This document shows positions 26,352 through 35,374 of a DNA stretch of 64,000 nt, piece by piece. The position numbers were made by a program, and so were the translations under genes. Below the pieces are notes generated by a model. The model did no database searches, was not told the origin of the DNA, and was given only the letters and a program-made list of their open reading frames with translations. The first letter of the stretch is position 1. The number at the start of each line of letters is the position of its first letter. The DNA comes from Zoogloea sp. (GTDB lineage: Bacteria; Pseudomonadota; Gammaproteobacteria; Burkholderiales; Rhodocyclaceae): NCBI RefSeq assembly GCF_023150065.1, contig NZ_JAKLLN010000004.1:186001-250000 (forward strand), in the 5' to 3' direction.

Positions 26352-27116
26352 ATGGAATTCCTGACCGACCCGCAACTGCTGATCGCCTTCCTCACCCTCA
26401 CCGCGCTCGAGCTGGTGCTGGGGATCGACAACGTGATCTTCATTTCCATCCTGGTGGACAAGCTCCCCCCCGAAAAGCGCGCCTTCGCCCGCCGGCTGGG
26501 GCTTTTCCTGGCCATGTTCATGCGCATCGGCCTGCTGATGATCCTGTCCTGGCTGGCCGGCCTGACCGAGCCCATGGTCACGCTCCTCGACCACGGCTTC
26601 TCCGGGCGCGACCTGATCCTGCTCGCCGGCGGCCTCTTCCTGGTCTGGAAGAGCACCCAGGAAGTGCATCAGCTGATGGAAGGCGAGGAAGGCGAAGCCT
26701 CCAGCGCCGTCAAGGCCACCTTCAGCGCGGTGATCATGCAGATCATCCTGATCGACATCGTCTTCTCGCTGGATTCCATCATCACCGCCATCGGCATGGT
26801 CAACAACCTGCAGGTGATGATCGCCGCGGTGATCGCCTCGGTGGGCCTGATGATGGTGGCCTCCGCCCCGATCGGCGAGTTCGTCTCCCGTCACCCCACG
26901 GTCAAGATGCTGGCCCTGTCCTTCCTGCTGGTCATCGGCGTGGTGCTCATCGCCGACGCCTTCGGCCACCACGTACCCAAGGGCTACATCTACTCGGCCA
27001 TGGCCTTCTCGGTGCTGGTGGAAATGCTCAACCTGCGCATGCGCAGCCGCCAGGCGGCAAAGGTTCAGCCGGTGCAACTCCACGAACCCTACGTACGCGA
27101 AGGCAACCAGCAGTGA
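26352..27116 (+). CDS. TerC family integral membrane protein
   Basis: 254 aa with about seven transmembrane segments. The acidic membrane motifs LELVLGIDNVIFIS and DIVFSLDSIITAIG are the family signature and probably bind a metal ion such as Mn2+. Members export manganese or support metallation of secreted proteins. The 172 bases before it hold no gene. It overlaps the next gene (GTGA), so the two form an operon. Confidence 0.9.
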   Translation: MEFLTDPQLLIAFLTLTALELVLGIDNVIFISILVDKLPPEKRAFARRLGLFLAMFMRIGLLMILSWLAGLTEPMVTLLDHGFSGRDLILLAGGLFLVWKSTQEVHQLMEGEEGEASSAVKATFSAVIMQIILIDIVFSLDSIITAIGMVNNLQVMIAAVIASVGLMMVASAPIGEFVSRHPTVKMLALSFLLVIGVVLIADAFGHHVPKGYIYSAMAFSVLVEMLNLRMRSRQAAKVQPVQLHEPYVREGNQQ

Positions 27117-28093
27117 CGGCGCCCTTCGGGCCGCTCACCCCCGATTTCATCCTCAGCGCCGTGGAGGCCTCCGGCCTCCGCTGCGACGGACGCCTGCTGA
27201 CCCTCAACAGCTATGAAAACCGGGTCTACCAGGTCGGCATCGAGGACGCGGCCCCCCTGATCGCCAAGTTCTACCGCCCCGGGCGGTGGAGCGACGACGC
27301 CATTCTCGAGGAACACGCCTTCCTGGCCGAGCTGGCCGACGCAGAGATCCCTGCGGTGGCTGCCCTCGAGACGGGCGGTCACACCCTGCACCACCACGAG
27401 GGCTTCCGCATCGCCCTCTTCCCGCGCCGGGGCGGGCGGGCCCCCGAACTCGACAATCCGGAAGTACTGGGCTGGCTCGGGCGCTTCCTCGGACGCATCC
27501 ACGCGGTAGGGGCCACCCGGCCCTTCGCCCACCGCCCGACGCTGGACATCCATAGCTTCGGCGACGCCCCGCGGGACACCCTGCTGGCCTCCCCCTTCCT
27601 GCCCCCCGAGCTGCGCGACACCTGGCTGTCGGTGGTGAACCAGGCCCTCGACGGCGTGCGCCGCTGCTTCGAGCACGCCGGCCCCCTGCCGCAGATCCGC
27701 CTGCACGGCGATGTGCATGGGGGCAACGTGCTATGGACCGACGCCGGGCCCCATTTCGTGGACTTCGACGACGCCCGCCAGGGCCCGGCCATCCAGGACT
27801 TGTGGATGCTCCTCTCCGGCGACGCCCAGGCCATGGCCCGGCAGCTGGACAGCGTGCTGGAAGGCTACGAACAGTTCGCCGATTTCGACCCCCGCAGCCT
27901 CCATCTGGTGGAGGCCCTGCGCACCCTGCGCCTGATCCACTACGCCGGCTGGATCGCCACCCGCTGGGATGACCCGGCCTTTCCGGCCGCGTTCAGCTGG
28001 TTCGACAGCCCCCGCTACTGGCAGGACATGATCCTGTCCCTGCGGGAACAGGTGGCCTTGATGGAAGAATCACCGCTGACGCGGCTGTTCTAG
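27113..28093 (+). CDS. srkA: SrkA-type stress response serine/threonine kinase
   Basis: 326 aa from a GTG start overlapping the terC-like stop. It has the aminoglycoside-phosphotransferase fold of E. coli SrkA (YihE/RdoA): NSYENRVYQVG, LIAKFYRPGRWS, catalytic HGDVHGGNVLW and metal-binding VDFDDARQGP. SrkA counters cell-death signalling under stress. Coupling to a TerC protein suggests a shared envelope or metal stress role. Confidence 0.9.
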   Translation: MTAPFGPLTPDFILSAVEASGLRCDGRLLTLNSYENRVYQVGIEDAAPLIAKFYRPGRWSDDAILEEHAFLAELADAEIPAVAALETGGHTLHHHEGFRIALFPRRGGRAPELDNPEVLGWLGRFLGRIHAVGATRPFAHRPTLDIHSFGDAPRDTLLASPFLPPELRDTWLSVVNQALDGVRRCFEHAGPLPQIRLHGDVHGGNVLWTDAGPHFVDFDDARQGPAIQDLWMLLSGDAQAMARQLDSVLEGYEQFADFDPRSLHLVEALRTLRLIHYAGWIATRWDDPAFPAAFSWFDSPRYWQDMILSLREQVALMEESPLTRLF

Positions 28094-28119
28094 GGCTTCG
28101 CTCAGTCAAGCAGACGCGC

Positions 28120-28629
28120 TCAGGCCGCCGCCTCCGGCGCCTTGAAGGCCCCGCTGCGGAAGGCATCCAGCAGGCGTCGCATGCGCCCCGCGTCCTCGTC
28201 GGTGAAGCCCTGCTTGAAATCCGTCAGCACCAGCCTGGCCCGGGTCGGCCAGTTGCCGGGGGCATCATCCACAGCCAGCCACTCGGCAGCGGGCGCCCGG
28301 CGCTCCAGCCACTGCCGGGCCTCCCGCTCGCGCAGGCCGTAAAGCTCGTTGGGCGTGCGCGGAAAGATGGTGGGGGCACAGTCGATCACCCGCGCCCGGA
28401 TATCTTCCGAAAAGCGCGCCGACAGCTTCTGGAGGGAAAACAGGGTGCGCCAGTCGGAGGAGATGATCACCTGCGTCTCCGGATACTCCCTCAGCACCGA
28501 CTCCAGCAGGGGCAGGCAGCGAAAGTCCTCCGCCTCACCCCACGGATGGGTCACCCCGTCGAAATCGAGGAAGACATAGACCGGCGAGAGGCCCACCGGA
28601 GGAGTGTTTTCGGCCGTTTTTTGATGCAT
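28120..28629 (-). CDS. HAD-like phosphatase-fold protein
   Basis: 169 aa. HAD motif I is VFLDFDGVTHP and motif II is VIISSDWR, with a late VDDAPGNW carrying the acidic motif; this arrangement fits the HAD domain family first noted in RNA-repair 'Swiss army knife' proteins. Catalytic aspartates are present. It stands alone, convergent with srkA and divergent from fabI. Substrate unknown. Confidence 0.75.
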   Translation of the reverse strand: MHQKTAENTPPVGLSPVYVFLDFDGVTHPWGEAEDFRCLPLLESVLREYPETQVIISSDWRTLFSLQKLSARFSEDIRARVIDCAPTIFPRTPNELYGLREREARQWLERRAPAAEWLAVDDAPGNWPTRARLVLTDFKQGFTDEDAGRMRRLLDAFRSGAFKAPEAAA

Positions 28630-28764
28630 CGCAACAAGGACGCTGAGGAAAGGCGGAAACTTGCCGTTAATTGAAAAATGACTACGTAACAGTCACGTTA
28701 GACTATTCTAAGGTCAGCAATTGCTGCAGTGCGGTAATTTTTCTCGTTCCAACGGAGTCCAGCC

Positions 28765-29544
28765 ATGAAACCCATCATCAACCTCGAAGGCAAGGTCGGC
28801 CTGATCACCGGCATTGCCAATGAAAAGTCCATCTCCACCGGCGTTGCCGAGTCCTGTATCGAGGCTGGCGCAAAAGTCGTCATCACCTACCAGAACGAAA
28901 AGACCCTGGCCTTCCTGGAGCCCATCGTCAGCCGTCTGGGCGTCGAGGACGTGCTGCTGCTCGATGTGACCAAGCCCGAGACCATGGACGAGGTCTTCGC
29001 CAAGATCGACGCCAAGTACGGCAAGCTCGACTTCGCCATCCACTCCATGGCCTTCGCCAAGCGCGACGACCTCCACGGCCGCGTCGTCGACACCTCCGCC
29101 GACGGCTTCGCCCTGGCCATGGACGTGTCCACCCACTCCTTCGTGCGCCTGGCCCGCAAGGCCGAGCCCCTGTTCGACAAGGCCGGCGGCGGTTCGCTGA
29201 TCACCATGACCTACCTGGGCAGCGAGAAGGTCATCGCCAACTACGGCGTGATGGGCCTGTGCAAGGCCGCCCTCGAGGCCGCTACCCGCTACATGGCCTT
29301 CGAGCTGGGCCCCAAGAACATCCGCGTCAATGCCATCTCCCCGGGCCCGCTGATGACCCGCGCCGCCTCCGGCATCGCCGGCTTCGACGGCCTGATGGCA
29401 GCTGCCGTGGATCGCTCCCCCCTGCACCGCCTGGTGACCCCGGAAGACATCGGCGCCCTGACCGCCTTCCTGGTCTCCGATGCCGGCCGCAACATGTCCG
29501 GTGGCGTGCACTTCGTGGACGCCGGGTACAACATCATCGGGTAA
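28765..29544 (+). CDS. fabI: Enoyl-ACP reductase FabI
   Basis: 259 aa short-chain dehydrogenase of the FabI type. It has the cofactor motif GIANEKSISTGVA, NADH-region HSMAFAK, the catalytic pair in YLGSEKVIANYGVMGLCKA (Y-x6-K) and AISPGPLMTRAASGI. It reduces trans-2-enoyl-ACP in the last step of fatty acid elongation. It is preceded by a 135-base AT-rich region that is probably its promoter, and by GGAG before the ATG. Confidence 0.93.
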   Translation: MKPIINLEGKVGLITGIANEKSISTGVAESCIEAGAKVVITYQNEKTLAFLEPIVSRLGVEDVLLLDVTKPETMDEVFAKIDAKYGKLDFAIHSMAFAKRDDLHGRVVDTSADGFALAMDVSTHSFVRLARKAEPLFDKAGGGSLITMTYLGSEKVIANYGVMGLCKAALEAATRYMAFELGPKNIRVNAISPGPLMTRAASGIAGFDGLMAAAVDRSPLHRLVTPEDIGALTAFLVSDAGRNMSGGVHFVDAGYNIIG

Positions 29545-29559
29545 GCCCCCGGGTTCGCC

Positions 29560-30144
29560 ATGATGCCCCCCGCTGCCGGGACAGGACAGGCCGGCGTCAG
29601 CCTGCCCGATCCGGTTCCGGCCCACCCCCTGCTCGACGGCCTGCCCGAACTCGGGCGGGGGGAATCCTCCATCGTCCTCGACCCCGGCGACGGCCAGCGG
29701 GTCTTCAAGATCGTCAGCTCGCCGGCAGACTACTTCTACCTGGCTGCCGACGACCGGCCCACGGGCATCCACTTCCCGCGCCTGTTCCACGACCATGGCG
29801 TGATCGGCAAGGCCAGCTCGGGCTATTCCTTCCGCCTTCTCGAAATCGAACGCCTGCTGCCCGTCTCCGGCGACGCCGAGGCGCTCGCCCAGCTGCTCTC
29901 CCGGGCCTACTGGGAAGGCTGCGAGAAATGGGCCAACATGGGCGTCAATCGCGGCCGCCTGGCCCTCTACCACATCAGCCGGGAGCCGCCACCGGGCCTG
30001 CCCGACAGCCTGATCCAGGCGGTGGCTGCCCTGTCCGACTTCATCGAGGAGTACCCCGTGCAGCCGGACATCCTCAACCCCCACAACCTGATGATGCGCA
30101 GCGACGGCACCCTGGTGCTGTCCGATCCGGTCTTCCTGCCCTAG
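29560..30144 (+). CDS. Kinase-fold-like protein of unknown function
   Basis: 194 aa. The order of motifs recalls a compact protein-kinase fold: GRGESSIVLDPGDGQRVFKI as a nucleotide-loop/lysine strand, and near the end DILNPHNLMMRSDGTLVLSD as a catalytic-loop and metal-binding DP pair. The central part is short (full kinases are 250 aa or more) and no HxD motif is visible, so activity is doubtful. It lies 15 bases after fabI and may be co-transcribed. Confidence 0.55.
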   Translation: MMPPAAGTGQAGVSLPDPVPAHPLLDGLPELGRGESSIVLDPGDGQRVFKIVSSPADYFYLAADDRPTGIHFPRLFHDHGVIGKASSGYSFRLLEIERLLPVSGDAEALAQLLSRAYWEGCEKWANMGVNRGRLALYHISREPPPGLPDSLIQAVAALSDFIEEYPVQPDILNPHNLMMRSDGTLVLSDPVFLP

Positions 30145-30169
30145 GGGACAGAAAGACCGCTCAGGCGGA

Positions 30170-31078
30170 TCAGATCACCGCGTCCTTCACCTCCCCGCCC
30201 AGCACCTCCAGCAGGGCCGGGATCAGGCGCGACAGCTCGCCGCTCATCAGGGCAAAGTCGGCTTCCATCTGCATGTCGGCGGCGTCGGCCTGGCGTTCGG
30301 CTTCTTCCTTGATCACGTCGAGGAAGGCGACCCGCTTGATCTCCATCTTTTCGGTGAGGATGATCGAGATGCGGTCATCGAAGGTCATCGCCAGGCGCGT
30401 CGGCAGCTTGCCGGCGGCCAGGTGGTCCTGCACGTCCTTGCCGTCGAGGGCGTGGCGCACGTAGCGCACGGCGGCCTTCTCGTCGGTGACGGCGCGCAGC
30501 TCGCAGTCCAGGTCGATGGTGAAGTTGCCGCTGGCCTGGTTGGCCGCCAGCCAGCCGGTCATCACCGACACGGGCGACAGCTCGGTCTTGACCATCTTCA
30601 CCGGCAGCTCGTCCAGGGTGTCGCGCAGGGCGTCCAGCACCTCCTCGGCCCGGGCCGGGCTGGCCGCGTCGATCACCAGCCAGCCGCCCTTCGGATCGAT
30701 CCAGCTGTACACCTTGCGGCGCCGGGTGAAGGCCCGGGGCAGCAGCTCCTGCAGCACCGCCTCCTTGATCTCCTTCATCTGCTTGCGGCCCGGCTTGAAA
30801 CCCTGCTGGGCCTCGATCTGCTCGGCCTTGTCGGCAGCGACTTCATTCACCACCGACGACGGCAGCAGCTTCTGCTCGACCATCAGGGCCACCAGGAAGT
30901 GCCCGCCCACGGCCAGCACGAAGCGGTCGTCCTTGGTCGGCGAACTCCAGCCCCGGCTCGCCATGTCCTGGCTGCCGCAGGGTGCAAAGGGCCGGGCAGC
31001 GAGCTTTTCGTTGAGGGTTTCGACGGTCAGGCCCCAGTTTTCGGGGAGACGATAGATCTGGAGATTGCGGAACCACAT
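30170..31078 (-). CDS. rdgC: Recombination-associated protein RdgC
   Basis: 302 aa starting at MWFRNLQIYRL, the usual RdgC N-terminus; an open frame continues upstream to 31138 but is not conserved-looking. Also typical are FAPCG near residue 30 and the late DDRISIILTEKMEIKRVAFLD. RdgC forms a ring round DNA and limits RecA activity. It stands alone, convergent with the kinase-like gene. Confidence 0.93.
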   Translation of the reverse strand: MWFRNLQIYRLPENWGLTVETLNEKLAARPFAPCGSQDMASRGWSSPTKDDRFVLAVGGHFLVALMVEQKLLPSSVVNEVAADKAEQIEAQQGFKPGRKQMKEIKEAVLQELLPRAFTRRRKVYSWIDPKGGWLVIDAASPARAEEVLDALRDTLDELPVKMVKTELSPVSVMTGWLAANQASGNFTIDLDCELRAVTDEKAAVRYVRHALDGKDVQDHLAAGKLPTRLAMTFDDRISIILTEKMEIKRVAFLDVIKEEAERQADAADMQMEADFALMSGELSRLIPALLEVLGGEVKDAVI

Positions 31079-31168
31079 GGCGGGAAACGATCCGTGCTGA
31101 AGAAAGAGAGGCGGCATTGTAGCGGCTCGGTGCAGCACCGCCAGCCCGTTCGGCGGATCGTTTTGTCG

Positions 31169-31197
31169 TTGACACTCTGCGTTTCAGAGCATATAAC
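31169..31197 (+). promoter_or_regulatory. Strong sigma70 promoter
   Basis: TTGACA at 31169-31174 and TATAAC at 31192-31197, separated by 17 bases: one mismatch from consensus overall. Predicted start is near 31204, about 33 bases before the membrane-protein gene at 31237. Two operators overlap it. Confidence 0.85.
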
Positions 31198-31213
31198 TCT
31201 GAACTACAGAGTT
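31175..31213. promoter_or_regulatory. Twin operators (CTCTG-N5-CAGAG) overlapping the promoter
   Basis: Two inverted repeats with the same half-site: CTCTG-CGTTT-CAGAG (31175-31189) inside the promoter spacer, and AACTCTG-AACTA-CAGAGTT (31195-31213) over the -10 and start point. Their centres are 22 bases apart, two helical turns. A repressor bound here would block transcription. The winged-helix protein at 32770, third gene of this operon, is the natural candidate. Confidence 0.75.
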
Positions 31214-31236
31214 AATCCACGTGGAATTTCCCGATC

Positions 31237-32289
31237 ATGGCCGACCCCATCACCCGCCAGCTCGACACCATCCAGTCCATGCTCGTCCGCGGCCAGCGCA
31301 ACCTGCGCATGGAGCGCCACAGCCTGGTGCTGTGGGGCCTCGCTGGCGCCGGGCTGTTCCTGTCCAGCGATGCGGTGTTCACCGCCGAGCAGATCCCCGA
31401 CACCACCCAACGCGCGCTGGTCTGGCTGGGCTGGATCGCCCTGGTCCTGGGGGGCGCCGGCTGGGCCGACTGGCACCTGACGGGCCGGGTCAAGGCCGCC
31501 CGGGACGAGACCTGGTCCTTCATCCACCGCCAGGTGGTCAAGCTGCTGTGGCTGCTGATGGGCATCGGCACCCTGTTCACCTTTGCCACCTTCTTCTTCG
31601 GCGGTGCCTACATGCTGTGCACCGTGTGGCTGGTGATGATCGGCCTGGCGCTATACGTGCACGGCCTGTTCTCGGAAGAAGTGCTGGAATGGGCCGGCGG
31701 CATCATCATCGCCATCGGTGTGGCCGGCCTCGCGGCACGCCTTCCCTTCGAGACCATGAAGTGGATCGCCGCTTCGGTGTTCGGGCTCGGCCTGCCGATG
31801 CTGTCGGGCCTCCTCGACCACGGCCGCGCCCGTCCCTTCGCCCTGCGCCTGACCCAGGCCGCCGGGTGGACGGTGCTGGTGCTGGCCGCCCCCCTCGCCG
31901 GCCACCGCTACGCCTCCACCCTGCTGCCGCCCGAAGTACCGGTCACGTCCCTGGAAGCCTTCCGTGCCGGCCCCCACCTGGCCGGGCCGCGCATCGTCAG
32001 CCTGCCGGCCGGCACCCGCGTGCCGGTACGGGTCGAGGTGTCGGGCGACCTGTTCCGCCCGGCCGCCGATGCAATCCTGCCCCTGACCCTCGACCAGCCC
32101 CTGGAGATCCTGCTGCGCGACGGCCAGCCCACCGGCGACGTGCGTGCCCCCGGCGGCCCCTGGCGGCTGGCCCGGGAAACCCACTGGATCTCCATCCCGT
32201 GGATGCGCGCCAGCCTCGACCCGGCCCGCGGGCCCGAGGTCGAGTCCGCCCTGGAAGTGAACTTCCAGGGTGGCAGCGCCCGTCAGTAA
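31237..32289 (+). CDS. Integral membrane protein of unknown function
   Basis: 350 aa. The N-terminal region (MADPITRQLDTIQSMLVRGQ) is soluble, followed by about seven transmembrane segments up to residue 230 and a C-terminal beta-rich extramembrane domain with no cysteine. No family was recognised. It is the first gene of a three-gene operon with a lipoprotein and a winged-helix regulator, driven by the strong promoter at 31169. An envelope stress or detoxification role is a guess. Confidence 0.7.
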   Translation: MADPITRQLDTIQSMLVRGQRNLRMERHSLVLWGLAGAGLFLSSDAVFTAEQIPDTTQRALVWLGWIALVLGGAGWADWHLTGRVKAARDETWSFIHRQVVKLLWLLMGIGTLFTFATFFFGGAYMLCTVWLVMIGLALYVHGLFSEEVLEWAGGIIIAIGVAGLAARLPFETMKWIAASVFGLGLPMLSGLLDHGRARPFALRLTQAAGWTVLVLAAPLAGHRYASTLLPPEVPVTSLEAFRAGPHLAGPRIVSLPAGTRVPVRVEVSGDLFRPAADAILPLTLDQPLEILLRDGQPTGDVRAPGGPWRLARETHWISIPWMRASLDPARGPEVESALEVNFQGGSARQ

Positions 32290-32336
32290 GCCCCTTTTCC
32301 TGCATCACTTCCCCCACGTCCACAAGGAGTCCTACC

Positions 32337-32735
32337 GTGATCCTGCGTCTTTCCGCCGGCACCCTTGCCGCCCTGACCCTGGCCGGTTGTGCCAGCTTTG
32401 GCAAACCGGGCGCCGATGAACTCGCCCGCCTGCCCGTCGTGCGCTTCGGCGATCAGGCCCCCGCCGGCCAGCCCTACATCCTGCTCTACCCCGCCGGCGC
32501 CCCCCTGCCGATCGAGGCCCGCATCCATGGCAGCCTGCTCGACGGCGAGGCCCGCAGCACCCTCACCGTGCGCACCCGCCAGGACGTCTACACCTACAAG
32601 CACTGGGCCAGCCTGGACGGCAAGAACTGGAAGGCCGGCAACGAGGTGGTGGGTGGAAACTTCGAAATCCGCGTGCCGGGCGAACAGGACGGGCGCAATC
32701 CGGGCTCGATGCGGGCAGAATTCAACCTGAAATAG
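32337..32735 (+). CDS. Small lipoprotein of unknown function
   Basis: 132 aa from a GTG start preceded by AAGGAG. Lipobox LTLAGC gives a lipidated mature N-terminus (C about residue 18). The rest is predicted beta-rich, with RQDVYTYKHWASLDGKNW. It was not assignable to a family. Second gene of the 31237-33102 operon. Confidence 0.7.
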   Translation: MILRLSAGTLAALTLAGCASFGKPGADELARLPVVRFGDQAPAGQPYILLYPAGAPLPIEARIHGSLLDGEARSTLTVRTRQDVYTYKHWASLDGKNWKAGNEVVGGNFEIRVPGEQDGRNPGSMRAEFNLK

Positions 32736-32769
32736 ACATCCGGTGCCCGCTGCGGCGGGCCAGCAGCCC

Positions 32770-33102
32770 ATGGAAGCCCTCGACCCCCTCCTGCACCAGC
32801 CCCTGCGCACCCAGCTCGCCGCCTTTCTGGCGGGGGCCGGTGAGGCCAGCTTTTCCGAACTCAAGCGCAGCCTGGATGTGTCCGACGGCAATCTTGAATC
32901 CCACCTGAAGAAGCTCATCGCCGCCGACTACGTGAGCCTGCAGCGCAGCGAGGGACCGGGCCGGGCCCAGACCCGCTACAGCATGACGCCCACCGGCCTG
33001 GCAGCCCTGCAGCGCTACATCCAGGCCCTGCACAAGCTGCTGCCCATCGGTGCCGAGGGCCTGGCCGGCGCGGGACATCTGGCCGGCAACACCGGCAGCT
33101 GA
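32770..33102 (+). CDS. Winged-helix transcriptional regulator (HTH_34/MarR-like)
   Basis: 110 aa. It has the pattern LDPLLHQPLRTQLAAFLAGA, then FSELKRSLDVSDGNLESHLK as the recognition helix, and a wing (GRAQTRYSMTPTGLAAL). Members are small dimeric repressors that often regulate adjacent membrane-protein genes. A GTG start at 32743 would add nine residues. It is co-transcribed with the two preceding genes and is the likely ligand of the twin operators at 31175-31213. Confidence 0.82.
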   Translation: MEALDPLLHQPLRTQLAAFLAGAGEASFSELKRSLDVSDGNLESHLKKLIAADYVSLQRSEGPGRAQTRYSMTPTGLAALQRYIQALHKLLPIGAEGLAGAGHLAGNTGS

Positions 33103-33103
33103 C

Positions 33104-33778
33104 TCACCCGGCGTCGGCGGGTACTGCCGGCGCCTGCCAGCCGTTCTCGAAGACCACCGTCTCCAGGGGCATGCGCTCGGCCCACTGGTGGATCTCCAGC
33201 ATCGGGCGCGGGTAGAAGGCCTCCACGTGGCCGATGCACAGGATGGCCACCGGCCGGGCGCCGGCGGGCATGCCCAGCAGCGTAGCCAGTTCGGTGGGAT
33301 CAAAGATCGACACCCAGCCCAGGCCGATGCCCTCGGCCCGCGCCGCCAGCCACATGTTCTGGATGGCACAGGCCACCGAGGCCAGGTCCATCTCGGGCAG
33401 GGTACGGCGGCCGAAGACGTGCTTCTCGCGCCCGTCGGCCAGGGCCACCACGATCACCTCACCGGCCTCCAGCAGCCCCTCCACCTTGAGACGCATGAAG
33501 TCCTCCTCGCGCTCGCCCAGGGCCCGGGCGGTGGCGCAGCGCTCCACCTCGACCAGGGCGTGCATGCGCTCGCGCAGGCCCCGGTCGGTGATGCGGATGA
33601 AGCGCCAGGGCTGCATGTAGCCCACGCTGGGGGCATGGTGGGCGGCCCACAACAGCCGCGCCAGCAGCTCCGGGGCCACCGGGTCCGGGCGGAAATGGCG
33701 CATGTCGCGCCGTTCGGCGATCACGCGGTAGATGGCTGCCACATCGGCATCCGGAAAGCGGTGTTCGTTGTCGGCCAT
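33104..33778 (-). CDS. bluB: 5,6-dimethylbenzimidazole synthase BluB
   Basis: 224 aa nitroreductase-fold flavoprotein. Early RRDMRHFRPDPV, then HAPSVGYMQPWRFI and the FGRRTLPEMDLASVACAIQN block are BluB features. It breaks down FMNH2 with oxygen to form the lower ligand of vitamin B12. No other cobalamin gene is near. Convergent with the winged-helix gene, ending two bases apart. Confidence 0.92.
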   Translation of the reverse strand: MADNEHRFPDADVAAIYRVIAERRDMRHFRPDPVAPELLARLLWAAHHAPSVGYMQPWRFIRITDRGLRERMHALVEVERCATARALGEREEDFMRLKVEGLLEAGEVIVVALADGREKHVFGRRTLPEMDLASVACAIQNMWLAARAEGIGLGWVSIFDPTELATLLGMPAGARPVAILCIGHVEAFYPRPMLEIHQWAERMPLETVVFENGWQAPAVPADAG

Positions 33779-33832
33779 GATGGAGACCCCGTTCAGGGCG
33801 GGTTGATCGGGCGTTGCTGCGGACGCGCCAGT

Positions 33833-35299
33833 TTACTCGTCGAGCAGCCGCACGCGGACCTTCTTGCCCTTGATCTTGCCGTCGCCGAGCCGCTTCAGGG
33901 CCTTGCGGGCAATGCTGCGCTCCACGGCCACGTAGGTGGATTGCTCGTTCACGTTGATCTTGCCGATCTGGCTGGCGGCAAAACCGGCCTCACCGGTGAG
34001 GGCGCCGAGCACGTCGCCGGGGCGGATCTTCTCCTTACGCCCGCCGAGGATCTGCAGGGTCACCATGGGCGGCACCAGGGGCGTCCGGTCCTCGGCCTGG
34101 AGGGCGTCGATGGACTCCCACACCGGCTCGAAGCCATGGGCGCGGGCCAGGTTGTTCACCCGGTTCATCTCGTTGGGGCTGGCCAGGCTCAGGGCCCAGC
34201 CTTCCTCGCCGGCCCGGCCGGTACGGCCGATGCGGTGCACATGCACCTCCGGGTCGGGGGTCACGTCCACGTTGATCACCGCCTCCAGGCGGGCGATGTC
34301 GAGGCCACGGGCGGCCACATCGGTGGCCACCAGCACCGAGCAGCTGCGGTTGGCAAACTGCACCAGTACCTGGTCCCGATCACGCTGGTCGAGCTCGCCA
34401 TGCAGGGCCAGCACATGGAAGCCCTCGGCGTGCAGCACGTCGATCAGGTCGCGGCACTGCTGCTTGGTGTTGCAGAAGGCCAGGGTGCTCTCCGGGCGGT
34501 AGTGGCGCAGCAGCAGGCCCACGGCGTGGAGGCGCTGGTCCGGCGTGACCTCGTAGAAGCGCTGGCGGATGGTCTCCTCGGCGTGCTGCTCGGGCAGGGC
34601 GATCTCCTGGGGCTGACGCATGAACTGACGCGCCAGACGCACCACACCCTCCGGATAGGTGGCCGAGAACAGCAGGGTCTGGCGCGCCTTCGGGCAGGCC
34701 TTGGCCACGTAGGCAATGTCGTCGAAAAAGCCCATATCGAGCATGCGATCAGCTTCGTCCAGCACCAGGCTGTTCAGGGCGTCGAGCTTGAGGCTGCCGC
34801 GGGAGATGTGGTCCATCAGACGCCCCGGGGTGCCCACCACGATGTGGGCGCCATGCTCCAGGCTGTCGGCCTGCGGACGGATCGGCGTACCGCCGCACAG
34901 GCTGAGGATCTTGATGTTCTCCTCGGCCCGGGCCAGGCGGCGGATCTCCTGGGTGACCTGCTCGGCCAGCTCGCGGGTCGGGCACAGCACCAGGGCCTGC
35001 ACGGCGAAGCTGCGCGGGTTGAGGCGATCGAGCAAGGCCAGCGCAAAGGCCGCCGTCTTGCCGCTGCCGGTCTTGGCCTGGGCAATCAGGTCGTGCCCGG
35101 CCAGGGCCACCGGCAGGCTGGCGGCCTGGATGGGCGTCATGCTGTGGTAGCCGAGGCGCGCCAGGTTGGCGATGACCGCTGCCGGCAGGGGCAGCTGGTC
35201 GAAGGGGGCCGCCACGACGGCAGCCGGGGGCGGAACGAAGGTGGCGTCGGAGACAGGGCCGGAATCGGCGTCCGACGGCGGGGGCAGGGTCGAGTTCAT
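33833..35299 (-). CDS. dbpA: DEAD-box RNA helicase DbpA
   Basis: 488 aa. Helicase motifs: Q-motif MTPIQAASLP, I AKTGSGKT, II LDEADRMLDMGF, III FSATYP, and VI HRIGRTGRAG. The C-terminal 75 residues (IRPGDVLGALTGEAG through KIKGKKVRVRLLDE) form the DbpA RNA-binding domain, which targets hairpin 92 of 23S rRNA. It acts in late 50S subunit assembly. An N-terminal extension of about 40 proline/alanine-rich residues is unusual. Confidence 0.93.
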   Translation of the reverse strand: MNSTLPPPSDADSGPVSDATFVPPPAAVVAAPFDQLPLPAAVIANLARLGYHSMTPIQAASLPVALAGHDLIAQAKTGSGKTAAFALALLDRLNPRSFAVQALVLCPTRELAEQVTQEIRRLARAEENIKILSLCGGTPIRPQADSLEHGAHIVVGTPGRLMDHISRGSLKLDALNSLVLDEADRMLDMGFFDDIAYVAKACPKARQTLLFSATYPEGVVRLARQFMRQPQEIALPEQHAEETIRQRFYEVTPDQRLHAVGLLLRHYRPESTLAFCNTKQQCRDLIDVLHAEGFHVLALHGELDQRDRDQVLVQFANRSCSVLVATDVAARGLDIARLEAVINVDVTPDPEVHVHRIGRTGRAGEEGWALSLASPNEMNRVNNLARAHGFEPVWESIDALQAEDRTPLVPPMVTLQILGGRKEKIRPGDVLGALTGEAGFAASQIGKINVNEQSTYVAVERSIARKALKRLGDGKIKGKKVRVRLLDE

Positions 35300-35374
35300 G
35301 CCGGATTATCCCGGAAAGCGCCGGGCCACGCCTGCAACACGGGAAAAAGCCCGGGAGGCCACCTCAATGGCGGC

